From positions 4,526,001 through 4,590,000 of the forward strand of contig JAPVLO010000059.1 in NCBI GenBank assembly GCA_027257055.1: a DNA stretch of 64,000 nt, written 5' to 3'. The position numbers and the translations under genes are program-made. This stretch comes from Cephalopachus bancanus. Its lineage: Eukaryota; Chordata; Mammalia; Primates; Tarsiidae. The number at the start of each line of letters is the position of its first letter. The first letter of the stretch is position 1. Shown piece after piece: positions 1-11,570 of this stretch. Below the pieces are notes generated by a model. It made no database searches and was not told where the DNA came from. It saw only the letters and a list, made by a program, of their open reading frames with translations.

Positions 1-139
1 GTGGCAGAACCAATATCCCTCTTTCAGGTAAGAAAAGCTTTCAAAGGTTAAATAGTTTGCCTGTAGATCCAGAGATAATTGGTCCTGCACAGAAGGAGTA
101 ATCGTTAGGAAAAAAAAAAAAGAGTACAAATTTCAGAAT

Positions 140-340
140 CAGAAAACCTTGAGATCTAATGCTGCCTGTACCATCTACTCACTGTGTGACCAGGTCCAGA
201 TGTTCAACCTTTCTGAGTATCTGTATCTGTGGTTCTAAAATAATAACTTCAGAGGACTATTGTAACAATGGTAATAATAAATGTTTTCATACAATAGGGG
301 TTCAACACATGGTTGGTATAGGCTATCATTATAGCTGGAG
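140..340 (+). repeat. MIR SINE fragment
   Basis: The core reads like MIR: a 'cactgtgtgacc' segment, then 'caacctttctgagtatctg', then a stretch of short A/T runs where MIR has its 'ataataata' part. It is a tRNA-derived, long-dead mammalian SINE. It is well diverged and seems to carry small internal insertions, so edges are approximate. Confidence 0.5.
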
Positions 341-870
341 GAGAATCTGGTGACATCTGCACCCTTCCCACCCATGAGAGAGTTTACTCAGGGCTCTGCT
401 CTGGGGCTATTTGTAGAAAGAACATGGAGTCTGATGTCCCATGCACACTCAATTACATTCCATTTTTGTAAAAATCACCCAAGGAGATACTACCTAATTT
501 GCAGAAGAGTTAAAATAAGATCATTGAGCCTTTCTTTACCATGCCTTATTTCCTCTCCAAGAGGAGACCTTGAGTAGGTCAAAGGCACCATTCTGAAGGA
601 TGCATTTCTCCTTGATTGCAAAATGCAGGATTTAGCTCCTGGTTTTGCCAGCCAATGAGAACACTGCCTGCATTTGAGTCACCCATTTTATATCTTTGCT
701 GGCTTCTGGCAATGCAGTAAATATAACACAAGAGCTCCAAATGCAGCAATTCTTTGAACAAGCAGCAAATAAATAAATAAACAGACAAACCCAAACAGAA
801 AACCAATCTACTTCTTTATGATCCCATAGTGATAAACCAGTTTTTTTCCCCATTCCTGCCCGTCCTAAAA
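341..870. other. unique non-coding stretch
   Basis: AT-rich sequence with only short overlapping frames on both strands. I see no splice-flanked conserved frame, no RNA gene and no repeat I can name. A short run of 'aaat' units lies near 768-782. Confidence 0.5.
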
Positions 871-874
871 TGAC

Positions 875-967
875 CTCCTTCTTCTTTGTACTATTTCAAA
901 TCTGACATATCATTCAGGGGTCTGGCTTTGGACCCCATTTCTTCAAGAAGCCCTCTTTGATTACTTT
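875..967 (+). repeat. L2 LINE 3' fragment, upstream half
   Basis: The text 'cttcaagaagccctctttga' matches the L2 segment that normally reads close to 'ccaggaagccttccctga'. The element is cut by the Alu that follows and resumes after it at 1241. The junction bases 949-967 are the left target-site duplication of that Alu. Confidence 0.55.
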
Positions 968-1360
<393 letters not shown>

Positions 1361-1424
1361 CATAGGGCAGAGTAGCCAGGGACCCAGGAGCTGAAAACAG
1401 TTATGTCTGGCATCATTTTCTTGC

Positions 1425-1600
1425 TCTGTCCTTTCCAGCTCTGTGACACTGGACAATACACTGAGCTCTCCATGTCTGTGACCTCATTTGCAAAGTGGGA
1501 GTCCTAACAGTAACAATGCCAACAGCAGAGGCTTGTTATGAGAATGAAAGAAGATGGTACTCATAAAGCACCATGAGGCCTTGAATGTGAGGTTTGCAAG
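1425..1600 (+). repeat. MIR SINE
   Basis: Segments 'agctctgtgacactgg' and 'gacctcatttgcaaagtggg', followed by 'aacagtaacaatgcc' and 'gcttgttatgagaatgaaag', track the MIR core and its 3' part in order. Divergence is typical of this very old family. Confidence 0.65.
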
Positions 1601-2017
1601 GTTAAGACTATAATTTAGTACTGTTGAGGCCAGAGACTATAGTTTTTATCCAGCGTAGAGGACACAGCTGTGTTTTAAATGGCTCATCTTAATGATCTTT
1701 GCAGCTGGGGCTGGGAGCTAGTCCAATTCACCTGCACGATCCTGAAGGCACAGGGAACTGAAGCCATTCAAAGTAGAAAGTGGGTATTGTCTTTCTGGTT
1801 GAGTGGAGCAGCCAAAGCCCAGGGGATTGAGGAAGCAGGTAGTTTTGTGAAGGACTCAGGGGACTAGCCTTGGCCTATTCCTCCAAAGCTATGCAGTCAC
1901 CTCCTAAATAGCTTCTGAATCCATCTTTTCTGTTTATCTACTTCCCTAGGCCAGGTGCTATTGACTCCATCCTGGACCACTGATTTCACCTGCATCCTCT
2001 CTTTTTGCCCTCTGATA

Positions 2018-2213
2018 CAGCAGTTCTCCAACCCGGCTGCACATTAGAATCCTCTGAAAGAGATAAAAGGCAATCTTGATGTCAAGGCTGCACCCAGATC
2101 AACTAAATCAGACATTCTGGGTTATGAACCAGGCAGCAGGTTTGTTTGTTTGTTTGTTTGTATCAAAACAACTTTCCAGGTGATTCTAAAATGTAACAAA
2201 CATGGAGACCCTC
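2018..2213 (+). mobile_element. MER5A-type hAT-Charlie fossil with internal (GTTT)n
   Basis: Begins 'cagttctccaacccggctgc' and continues 'acattagaatcctctgaaag', the standard MER5A left end. The right side has 'ccaggtgattctaaaatgta'. A short GTTT microsatellite (about 2141-2160) sits in the middle. MER5A is a short non-autonomous hAT element, so no coding capacity is expected. Confidence 0.75.
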
Positions 2214-2223
2214 CACCTAAATC

Positions 2224-2395
2224 CAGTGGTCCTCAAACTTTGGTGCTGATAAGAATCAAACAATAATTTTTTAAGACACAGAATTCTGAACCTCTTCCAT
2301 GGAGAGTTTTGAATCAGAGGGTCTGTGGTGAGACCCAAGAATTTTTCCTTCTAACCAGCTCCTGGGTAATGGTGATGTTGATGCCGCAAAGCAAA
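2224..2395 (+). mobile_element. MER5-group hAT fossil
   Basis: Starts 'cagtggtcctcaaactttgg' and ends in 'ctcctgggtaatggtgatgt', the pattern of MER5-like hAT elements. It follows the previous MER5A within about 10 bp. Subfamily is not certain. Confidence 0.5.
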
Positions 2396-2399
2396 TGCT

Positions 2400-2965
2400 G
2401 AGGAGCAAAGATCTAACTCATGCTCTGCAAAGCAATCCGCTCATTTTCTTGGAACACGCCTTTGCTCATGTTACTCTCCTCCTTAAGACCCCTCAGTAAC
2501 TCTGTTTTCCTTGGCTGTAGGAGTCCGATATCCTTATCAAAGCGTCAGAAGCTGTTGTCATCTGGTCCCTGCACAGCTCTCCAGCCTCATCCCTCCCCAC
2601 CACTCAGTCTTGTTCTCTAGGCTCCAGCCATTCTGTACTTCTCCCTTCGTCTAGGTTCTCAAGCATGACATACTCTTGCTTGGTCCTGGACAAGGCGCAT
2701 ACTCTTTTCTCTGTCATCTTTGTCTGGTTAACACTAAATCATTAACCTCAGACCCAGCTTCAGTGCTGCTTCCTTAGGGGTTTTCATAGTCTCAGTCAAG
2801 GTTACTTCCTCTAGGATCCTGAACCTCCTCTTTTAAAACCCCCATTACATTTATATGGTTTGCTTCTTGTCATGTTCTTTGCAGGTCTGCAAGTGCCTGG
2901 AGGGCAAAGGCATTGTCTGTCTTCATTATAAAAATCTCCAGTGACAGATACATGGTAAGCAAACA
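2400..2965 (+). repeat. L2 LINE, 3' portion
   Basis: Contains the L2 order of landmarks: 'tgttactctcctccttaaga', 'catctggtccctgcacagct', 'ctccagcctcatccctcccc', 'ttccttaggggttttcatag', and 'gagggcaaaggcattgtctg' near the 3' end. The family is ancient and defunct. The short frame 2420-2620 is a by-product of this repeat, not a gene. Confidence 0.75.
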
Positions 2966-3044
2966 AGTAATATTTGCATAGTTAAATTTGAGATGGAAAT
3001 AATAATATCTACTCGCTAGGGATGCTTTGATGAGTTGAAGAGAT

Positions 3045-3175
3045 GTTTGTCCAAGCACTTGTTGTGGTGTTTTCTGACATTTAATAGGTGCTCAAATCAT
3101 GGCCTAAATATAAATCTGAATTCAAATGATTTGAATGCATTAAATCCTTGTTGAATAAATAAATAAAATTTAGTT
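3045..3175 (+). repeat. L2 LINE 3' terminus
   Basis: The text 'taataggtgctcaaatcatg' followed by 'ccttgttgaataaataaata' matches the end of L2 (reference form close to 'agtaggtgctcaataaatgt' and 'tgttgaatgaatga'). It is probably the tail of the element at 2400-2965. Confidence 0.6.
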
Positions 3176-3224
3176 TTAAGAACAGAAGGGACAGAGAATA
3201 ACTGACTAAAGTTGTATGAATAAT

Positions 3225-3302
3225 AACAGTGTGAACCAGTCAAACTCTGCAAGTCTCAGTTTCCTTATCTGGAAACTGGGAATATTAATTCTCAACTCAC
3301 CA
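3225..3302 (+). repeat. MIR SINE fragment
   Basis: The text 'ctcagtttccttatctggaa' is the MIR core. It is truncated about 20 bp before the Alu that follows. Confidence 0.6.
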
Positions 3303-3323
3303 CTTAAAAAAATATTTATTAAA

Positions 3324-3610
3324 GGCTGGGCTCAGTGGCTCAGCCTGTAATCACCGCACTTTTGGAGGCCAGGGCGAGTGGATTGCCTGAGCCCAAGGAC
3401 TCGAGACCAGCCCAGGCAACTTGGTGAGACCTTGTCTCTACAATAAATAAAAAACTAGCCAGGCATGGCAGTGTGCTCCTGTGGTTCCAGCTACCTGGAA
3501 GGCTGAGGTGGAAGTATCACCAGAGTCCAGCAGGTCGACACTGGGGTGACCATGAGCATGCCGCTGCACTTTAGCCTGGGGGACGGAGTGAGACTCCAAC
3601 TCAAAAAAAA
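3324..3610 (+). mobile_element. Alu SINE, variant set A (shared unusual diagnostics)
   Basis: Full dimer from 'ggctgggctcagtggctcag' to a short A-tail. It carries changes shared with the Alus at 15803, 31027 and 49645: 'ggctcagcctgtaatc' (two bases lost from the usual 'ctcacgcctg'), 'caacttggtgagacct', 'ctctacaataaat', 'agagtccagcaggtcga' and the end 'gagactccaactc'. The right arm has the 'gaccatgagcatgcc' form. I take it as a lineage-specific subfamily rather than a standard AluJ. The target-site duplication is unclear. Confidence 0.85.
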
Positions 3611-4281
3611 TTTTTTTTAATTAAAGTCTTGCTACATTCCAGGCATTTGTGCTAGGAGCTGTGAGAACATGATAATCAAAGAACTTGATAATTTTCAATT
3701 TTCTCTGAAAAACAAAAAGAAAGGGTTATTTTTAAAAAATTAGTAAAGCATTACACACATGTAAATGGTTATTTTCATTGTCATTAGTTTCTGATTCTAG
3801 TTTTCACTAATTTTTCAAATTATATTCAGGCAGCCAACGTGATAAGAAATGCATACTTTTCAAAGTGAGTCAGAGGTGATTATATTCTTTGGAGATTTTG
3901 ACATAAATGTGACAGAAAATAAAATGCTTTTTTTGTGCTGTAGAATAGTTTTGTTCTTTAAGCAGCTTCAAGTCATGGTAAAAAGTAAATTAAAAATGGC
4001 AAAAATAATGTGCTCAACAGGAAATCCAGAAAACATTCAATGATGTCTAAAATACTTCTAATAAAATCCAACACTTTTGCTAAATATGCCTGCTCTTTAT
4101 TTTAAGGAAAAGTGAACCTCATTTTCAAATATTGATAACACAGCATAAAAGTTACTCAAAAGATAAAAATGAAATTCAGTTTTTCAGTTTCTGCAATTAT
4201 GGCTTTAGTGAATATGCATGTGAATGCAGGTGAGTGTGTGTGTGTATGTGTGCACATGTGTCTAAGAAAGTTCTCAAGCAG
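3611..4281. other. unique AT-rich non-coding stretch with short TG-rich run
   Basis: No named repeat is seen. A TG-rich run lies near 4233-4260. The open frame 3849-4043 has AT-driven composition and no recognisable product. Confidence 0.45.
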
Positions 4282-4434
4282 TTTTTAATATTACCTCCTC
4301 CTCTTTCCTGCAGAGATTTTAAAAGAACTAGTAAAAATATATATATCTACTTGGTTATGAATTTGACACTAGGAACTAACTGTTCCTTTGACAGGTCTTA
4401 ATCAAGGTGAAACCCACACTTTTTCAATATTTTT
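4282..4434 (+). repeat. left arm of a long inverted repeat
   Basis: Pairs with 4718-4866. Reading the right arm in reverse complement gives the same text with only a few changes: one G/T-type change near 'acccacac', 'cctgcag' against 'cctacag', and a 4-bp indel near 'actagt'. The arms are about 97 percent identical by eye. The arm ends do not match any transposon terminal repeat I know. Confidence 0.9.
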
Positions 4435-4717
4435 GACATACAGATCTATAAATCATACAGCTGCCCATGTCAATTAAAATTGAAGCAAGGAAGTATAATT
4501 TCCAGGGTACATGAAAACTGTCACATGCACCGCTGTTTCCTTTGAATGACATGCCACAAATACTATAAGACATGTTTAATTTCCAGTCCCAGGCTGATCA
4601 TTACATAAGCACCTTGTGGAAATTGGGTCTATTCATAAGTCTACCCACATATATCATTATCTCATTTTGCCTGTCCCAAAGAGTGTGTCTACTGTGGTGT
4701 TACCATTGTTCAAAGTA

Positions 4718-4866
4718 AAAAATATTGAAAAAGGGTGGGTTTCACCTTGATTAAGACCTGTCAAAGGAACAGTTAGTTCCTAGTGTCAAATTCATAACCA
4801 AGTAGATATATATATTTTTACTAGTTTAAAATCTCTGTAGGAAAGAGGAGGAGGTAATATTAAAAA
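4718..4866 (-). repeat. right arm of a long inverted repeat
   Basis: Inverse copy of 4282-4434, separated by a 283-bp unrelated spacer (4435-4717). Transcribed RNA could fold into a stem of about 150 bp. I cannot tell which arm is the original, because no older repeat crosses a boundary. Confidence 0.9.
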
Positions 4867-5220
4867 GAGAGAGGCCTCCAATTATCCAGCAGATGGGAAA
4901 AAGGAATCACTTAAAAACCCCAAATTACATGATCAGTATTTATTAAATCAGTAATTAAATTCCTGCTTATAATATATTGCATTGTATGCTACAGGTGAGC
5001 AAAGTCATCAGGGTATCATCTATTCTAGCACATCTGACAGATCTTAACTTATTTGTTGGATTGTATGATGCCTACTGTTGATATACTCAACAAGTTGGCA
5101 GTAGAAGATTTTGTATTTTTTATGAAATTGAGGCCAATAATCCCATGCTAATCATAAGCAAGAATAATCATTTTTTACACTGAAAGCAAAAGTACATTAA
5201 AAATGGGAAACAAGTTAATT
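4867..5220. other. unique non-coding stretch
   Basis: AT-rich, with no named repeat and no credible frame. Confidence 0.4.
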
Positions 5221-5224
5221 GGGA

Positions 5225-5490
5225 CAAGTTAAATCTCAGTGGTTTAATACAACAGTTTATTTCTTGCTTACTGTACATGTCCAGTGCTGATCATGGGGAG
5301 TTCTCTTCCACAGAATCACTCAGGGGTTTAGGAAGATGGATGCACTACCATTTTGTGACTCTGCCAACATGTGGCTTCCAGGCTGAGTGCAATAGGGTAA
5401 CACTGAGCATGCAGAGTTCATAGCCAGTTTGCTGAAACTAATCATACGACGCTAACTTAGCGGCAAGGGAAGCTAGAAAATGTAAGAAAA
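5225..5490 (-). mobile_element. MaLR-like LTR fossil (family tentative)
   Basis: The text 'tctcagtggtttaatacaac', 'gtttatttcttgcttactgt' and later 'gcaagggaagctagaaaatg' match, in reverse, a common old mammalian LTR-like repeat. I also see it in sense at 47930-48320, 57940-58230 and 63555-63860. MLT1-lineage is my best assignment. Confidence 0.4.
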
Positions 5491-6795
5491 CACGTAAAAT
5501 ATTTCATAAGTATTACTGTGTCTGCCTTTAAAAATACTATGGATTCTGATAAAGTGCCTAAAATATAGAATCTGTCTTGGGTATCTGGGAATTGCTCGAT
5601 TCTATTTTACCGGGCCTATGTGACACTCCTATATCAATTCAAATTAACTTAAGTGAACACGTTGTAACATAATTGCATTTGCATTGTGAAAGGCAAATAT
5701 GATCTTGGCTTAGAGGAGAGAAATAAAAGAGAGTAGTACTCTCCTCTGAAAGAGAAACCTGCAAATAAGCAGTATTTTAACCAGTATAAATTAAAACAAT
5801 ATTGATTGAAATATACATATCCGACACTAGAGACGTTCAAATCAAGATGACCCTAGGGTCTTGCAATCTAATTTCTTCCTAATGTACCTATAATTTCCCA
5901 GCCTGAGAAACACTTTGAATGGTAAACCACCATCAAGACAGATGACTTATCTTCTGAAATTTTATTTGTCGTCTAGACACAAGGCTGATCCTACATGAAA
6001 CTGTTTTTAAGACTAGATAGTTCATTTGCTTATGTTGCCCTTTCATATATGCAAAAACTGAGGCAATGCTTATTAGGGACTTCAGAGAAAGAAATTTTGT
6101 AGTGAGTATAGTAGTCACAACCCCCCCATCACCCCTCCCCCAAATTACTGTAAAATCTCCTAAATAACTTATCCAGGAACCTCAATTAGTCACCTTTAAA
6201 AAAGAAACTTCCTTCTACAAGGAAAGAAAATTCACTGTGAGGACTGTGCTTTAAAAAGCAATACCAAATGTATGTATCAGGTCAATACTCTGCCCTTTTA
6301 TGCTAACATTCCTAGACACAGAATTGATTTGTAAAATGATGCCTTTCAATAAGCTGCTTATTGTATTCTAAAGTAGGAGAATGGAAAAATACATTTTTTG
6401 AGAAATGGTTGTAACATGAAGTAAAACCCAAATAATTTTTAGGTTAATAGCTCAGCAAATGCCTGATTCAAAATAGGTGTGTGGTTTACATTGTTGAGTG
6501 ATTGCCTAGAAATATTGTATCAGTCATGTAACAGAGAAGCCTCTTTATCCTAATCTGATCTATGTGATTTTTTAATTGAAAAATTGTTCTCTCTGCTTTT
6601 ATTGTTCAACCTATATTCAACTCTATTGATTAAAGGATGATTGGATCAGCCACCCATTCGTTTTATTTGATAAAAATAAGTGAGTTATCTAAAAGTATTG
6701 GTTTTGGAGTAAGTGAAATACCGAAATACATATGAAATTCTTCCAAAAGTTGAAAAGATTGTTCAGAGATTTTTATTGGTGGTGGTGGTGGTGCA
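5491..6795. other. unique AT-rich non-coding stretch
   Basis: No recognisable gene or repeat. It includes a small imperfect hairpin near 5713-5755 ('gaggagag' against 'ctctcctc', with 'gagagtagtactctc' inside) and a C-rich tract at 6121-6141. Confidence 0.4.
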
Positions 6796-6817
6796 GGGTG
6801 GGGGTGGGGGTGGGGGT
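6796..6817 (+). other. G-quadruplex candidate
   Basis: Four G-runs of three to five bases separated by single T (pattern GGGT then GGGGGT repeated) directly follow a (GGT)n run at about 6777-6792. Tracts with loops of one base are the most stable class of predicted G-quadruplex. It is isolated in otherwise AT-rich DNA with no gene nearby in the window. Confidence 0.7.
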
Positions 6818-7537
6818 GTTGTTTCACTTCTTTTTAAGTCCTGCAAGCATTGTGCTGACATTTCAGCAAACTGCATACGCCTATAATTTCTTATTGTGGA
6901 ATTCTTCCATAGAGATATCAAATCATGATGCCACAAGGCCCCTGCTGGTTTCAGACAGTGCTTAATGGATTCTGTCTCTACAGCCTGACGTGTGTAGTTG
7001 AGTTGGAAAATGGCTGATTAAAAAATTTAGAGTCAACATATGCAGCCAGCCTGCACGGAACAAGATAACGCCCTGGGTGACAGCCTGTGGCTTTGATGTA
7101 GGATGCTAGGAAGGGATCTTACACTCCTGATAGGAAGTCAGACATGCACCACAAGAGGAGAAAATTCTGAAAAATTCATAAGCTTCCTTATCGTTAATAA
7201 TTAATCTCTAAATCAACAAGCATTGGCAATTTATACTGGCTAACACTGGAGAACAGCCAAGTATTAGAGCAGCACCTCCCATTTAAACCCCTCTGGAGTG
7301 ATTAATTTCATGGTAACCTTCAGTTTCTTATCAGAAAAGTAGGGCTGCAGAAATTCAGGAGACAGTCTTCATCATAAGCTATGACACTAGCCATCACAAT
7401 TTATAAGATGAAGGCATCAAGTCTCTCCACCCTCCTCCTGCATCCCACCAGAAAAAAAGAAAAAAAAAAAAAAGTTTAGATTTGACACTAACTCAGACTG
7501 TGATTTTTCTGACAGTATTCTATGATCTCTCTAAATC
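6818..7537. other. unique stretch with A-rich run
   Basis: No named repeat or gene. A pure A-rich tract occupies about 7453-7474. It could be a retroposon tail, but I see no retroposon body next to it. Confidence 0.4.
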
Positions 7538-7772
7538 AGTGGGTCTCACCCAGGTGGGGAAGGGGGAGCAATTTTGCCCTTAGGAGACATTTGCAAAGTC
7601 TGAAGATATTTTTGGTTGTCACAATTGAGAAAGAGAGGTGTTATTGGCATCTGGTGAGTAGAGGCTGGAGTGTTCTTCAACATCCTATAATGTACAGGAC
7701 AGCTCCCAAAGGCAAGGAATTATCCAGCCCAAAATGTCAACAGGGCCGAGGTTGAGAAACCTTGCTGTTGAT
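7538..7772 (+). mobile_element. MER20 hAT-Charlie fossil, sense
   Basis: Near full-length by eye. It begins 'cagtgggtctcacccaggtg' and continues with 'ggagacatttgcaaagtctg', 'atttttggttgtcacaattg', 'catcctataatgtacaggac', 'gaattatccagcccaaaatg' and 'gccgaggttgagaaac'. MER20 is a non-autonomous hAT element of placental mammals. Some MER20 copies are known to act as progesterone/cAMP-responsive enhancers in endometrium. Nothing here shows that this copy does. Confidence 0.85.
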
Positions 7773-10130
7773 GCTGACCTCAGGAAAGTAAGATACTTGC
7801 CCTGACAACATTTGATTATTGGGGCAAAGAGAAAGTTGCTTCACTGACATGGAGGCTTAATATCATAATGTTAATCCTCTAGCTGTTAAACCCTTCCCAG
7901 TACTTCCAGCTGGGCTGAGATCTAAAATAATTTGAGGAAGAAAAGAGATAAGAATGAGAATGTTGATAGTTCACACTGTGGTTAAGAAATTTGTTCAAGA
8001 AGGAATAGTCTAGACAGGGATTTCTAGAATTCTGCTTTGGAGTTTGTATCACTGAGGTGTGTAAGACACAGGGTTCACTACTAGAACCTTGCTGTGAGGG
8101 TTTTGAATTTTTCCGTCTCCCTATGTTGTATGCATGTTTGGGCTCCCTTGTTCCAGGAGAGAGCTGCAACAGAGTGACTGGAAGTACTCATCATCTTCTA
8201 ACATTCTGTCCCATGCATGTTGATCTCAACACCCTCATAGACCAGGCCCCCAATCTGTCACTTGCAGGGAAAGAGGGATGCAAACATCTAACCACCTTTA
8301 TGATTTAAAAGCTTGAGATGGTGCCCAGAACAGAATCAGAATAAGAAAGACAGAAAACCAGAGGGTGGGTAGAAAAAGTGGCAAGGATGAGGACATCTAG
8401 ACAGGCAATCATATCCCTTTATTTACTTCATTTTAAGGTTTAAGAAACCATCCCTTTATTTACTTCATTTTAAGAGAAACATTGAAAGACCCCTCTCCTT
8501 TTCTAATAATGTAAAATATATTGTCCTCCTTCTTCACTAAATTTCATTTTTACTTAACTTTTTAAGTTTGCCAATGTCACTATTTCATAAGGAAGAAAAA
8601 AATTAATGCTTGCTTCTAACATCTGTGTTGCTGGGGATTTTTTTTTCACTGAAATGAGAAACCACACTGATCTTATATGGAAGAAAGAGCTTGCAACAGA
8701 TTCATTTTACAGAAGAACATCTTAAGCCAGTTTCTCTTCCCTGATAAGCCTTCCTATATGGGTGACCTTGAGATTTTTGGGCCCCACATTTCTATCATTC
8801 TTTCTTTATTAAAAATGCTTTAAGTACAAATGTATGCATATTGTTACATATAATTTTTACATGAATGAAGCTGCAAAGGAGAAACACTGGTTGAAACAAG
8901 GAAGCTTCTGCAGCAGGGAGTCAAGTGGGATTCTTCCTACTATTCAGAAATTGAAGATACAAATTTTACTGAGACATCACACCCTCCAGGACTTATTCAA
9001 ACCAGCCTAGCCCTACTATCTCCAGTCATCACTCCAGTGACTCTCCTCACCAGGTTGGTGTGAGTAGAAAACTGGGAAAGAAGAGGAGAGGGATGGATCA
9101 GAAAGAAAAAGAAATCCATCAGGGTCCCCAGGCATTAGCCTAAAAGGAGATGTCTGTGGCTTTTATCCTCCACGTGGTGCTTCCTGCTACTTCCCTCTTC
9201 AAGAAAATAACTTGAGATTTGGATTCCTGAAAGAAAGTGGGCATCTTATTTTTAAGATTTCGTTAGACGTCTTCTTTGCAGACCACTGGTTGACCTGCCC
9301 TCTGTGTCTATTTGAGTAGACTGAAAACACAAAGAGAACTGGAGGGAGACAGCAGGGTAGAGCGGGGCACTGTGGCACTGTTGCTACTACCACTATTTGC
9401 TGTGGCAAGGCGCCTGGGGTTCTCATGAGCCAAATGTACAAAGAGGGAGGTAGCTGATCTAGGACCATCTTTGCTGGAGCCTCATCCTGTAGGTAGATGT
9501 GGTCCAGGGAACCCAGCAACAGGAAGCTCTAGAATGAAACCCCAAAGACAGGAGCAAATGCGTTGCTGGAAGACAGGAAGCTGAAGATCTCCCTTATGGG
9601 GTGGGGGGACTCCCACTAACAGGCTCCCCAGAGAACTCATGCCTGCTTCTCAAGAGAGCAGCAGCATTTAGCTGCCATCACACAATGGGGCCAATGGAGA
9701 GATAGAGAATTAAAGAGGGAGGAGATTGCAGTCACTAACCCTGTTAAGTAAAAAGACCTTTGACTTTCCCTCCAGCACTGCCCAATAGCTTCCAACTCCC
9801 TGCACTGGCCCTGGAGAAACCAGTCACAAGACAGGCAGGGAGGTGATGAGCTTTAAATTACATATGACATTGACATTTTAAAACAGACTGTGCCTTTGAA
9901 AGTGACTGGACAGCTACAAAGTCTACATAAGGCATCATTAAGAAATGGGAGAGGAAGTGCTGATACAGCAAGACTGAAGGGAAAAAATAATTGGAAAAAA
10001 ACAGAGCTGTTTCGTGTTTGTCCTTCACTGCATGAAGAATCACCAGTGAAGTAGTTATGGATTATATCAAGATTCTTCAATAAGTTTTCCCATTTACAAA
10101 AGTGTTACACACCTTAAAAAAATGAAAAAC
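7773..10130. other. long unique non-coding stretch
   Basis: No repeat I can name over about 2.3 kb apart from one small direct duplication at 8413-8474. Overlapping short frames on both strands (for example 7879-8169 minus, 9199-9519 minus) have no recognisable domains. The low repeat density makes this a reasonable place to look for conserved non-coding elements. Confidence 0.4.
8413..8474 (+). repeat. 25-bp direct duplication
   Basis: A 25-base unit beginning 'atccctttatttacttcatt' occurs at 8413-8437 and again at 8450-8474 with a 12-bp spacer. It is identical by eye, a small replication-slippage type event. Confidence 0.85.
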
Positions 10131-10295
10131 TGCCTCTATAGGCAATAGGGAGCCACTGAAAGTTATTGAGGAAAGGAGTACCATAATTGGGTTTGTGTTC
10201 TGGATTACTCTTGAGGCAGTGGAAAGTGGAGAGAAGGCAGGGGAAAAGCGGAACAGCTGCTGAAACTATCCAGGTGAGATATCATGCACTGTGGC
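10131..10295. repeat. old interspersed repeat, family not assigned
   Basis: The text 'gggagccactgaaagttatt', 'aggaaaggagtaccataatt' and 'tatccaggtgagatatcatg' resembles a very common old mammalian repeat whose reference reads close to 'gaagccattggagggttttg'. I cannot name the family with confidence. Confidence 0.4.
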
Positions 10296-10299
10296 CAAG

Positions 10300-10445
10300 A
10301 TCCAGGTTGTCAGTCACTGGAAATTCTGTGCTTGAAAAAATGACTTTATTTCTATGAGCCTCGGTTTTCTTTTCTGAAAAATGGAGATAAGCCCAGTCTT
10401 CACATCTTTGGGCTGGCACGAGGATTCAATGAAACCATGCAGGTT
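10300..10445 (+). repeat. MIR SINE
   Basis: The text 'tgagcctcggttttcttttc', 'tgaaaaatggagataagccc' and 'gcacgaggattcaatgaaac' follows the MIR core and 3' half. Confidence 0.65.
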
Positions 10446-10539
10446 TACCATGTTGGAAGTGAACTCATCGGCTCTCCCCTTCCCAAGCTGGCTGTCATTC
10501 AGAATGACCTCTTTCTAGAAATGGCTCTTTGGTTTTCCT

Positions 10540-10870
10540 AGGCATTTAGGCCTAAAACCTCCACGACTTGCCTCTCTCGTTGTCACTCACATCTCATTAT
10601 TTGTCAAACGCTGTTCTGTTCTCCTCTATCTGGCCACTCTTCATACGTTTCTTTCTCATTCTTTATTTCTTCCTCAGTTCGGGCCCTCGATGTGTCTCAC
10701 CTGGATTGCTGTGACAGTTGCCAGCTTGACTCCCTGCCTCCTTTCTGTCTTCTACTGCCCCGAGACTGATCTAAAACACACACCTGGTCACGCTGCCCTC
10801 TTCTTGAAGAACATTCAGTGATTCCCCACTGTCTGTGGAGATAGTTTTCAGTTTTTAAAAAAAGCAGTGT
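10540..10870 (+). repeat. L2 LINE fragment
   Basis: The landmarks 'ctcacctggattgctgtgac', 'tgactccctgcctcctttct' and 'gaacattcagtgattcccca' are in L2 order. It is probably one element with the next L2 block. Confidence 0.65.
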
Positions 10871-11039
10871 AGCGCTTTTAAATGCAGGAATACCATCTGA
10901 ATGCCTAAAGCACACAGAGTTGCTCTGTGTGAAATAGTGTTGATATTGGTAGTGGTGGGAGTCTGGAGGCCCATTCCTACACTACAGCCCTCAGGGTTTC
11001 TGAGAAAACATGTGGATTCCATGAACCAATCTTTGTAAA

Positions 11040-11570
11040 CTGTGAGGACACAGTCTGGCTTTTCATGATCTGGGCTTAACCCATCCTTCTGGCCTTCACT
11101 CCCTCCATGTTTCCGGGGAGCCTACTGAACTGAACATCTGGCAATTCTCCCACCCTGCTCTGCATTTCCTTTCCTTGTCTTTGCTGACAGTTTTCTTGGC
11201 TGAGAAGGCATGTCTGCGTGACTAGGATCTTCCAGCGTCAGAGCCCACTTCACCTGTGCTGTTGCCCTATCTAGATGGCTCCTCCTGTCTCTTTCCTAAG
11301 TTGACCCCTATCATCCTTCTACCCTAGGGCAGGCTTTCCACCACAGCCTGTCTCTCTCAGATTCTTTCCTCAAAAGCTTTCAAAAAAACCATGCCCTCTC
11401 CATCACAGAACCCAGGTCAGTTTGTAATTGCACGTCCACTGGTGTGGTTGCTTGATGTCTGTTTCTCCATCAGTGTATGAGTTCCACGGTTTTTGCTTAA
11501 CATCATAACCTTAGCAACTGGCACAGAACCTGGCCTGTGCTGGGGGTTTAATATCAGTGGAAAGAAAGAG
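11040..11570 (+). repeat. L2 LINE 3' portion
   Basis: Continues L2 order: 'tcatgatctgggcttaaccc', 'tgtgctgttgccctatctag', and a 3' end with 'actggcacagaacctggcct'. The preceding 10871-11039 shows nothing I recognise and may be a divergent L2 piece or a small insertion. Confidence 0.6.

Noticed and set aside
4282..4866. Calling the long inverted repeat a MITE
   Set aside because: Arm ends do not match known terminal repeats and no target-site duplication is visible. Local duplication is simpler.
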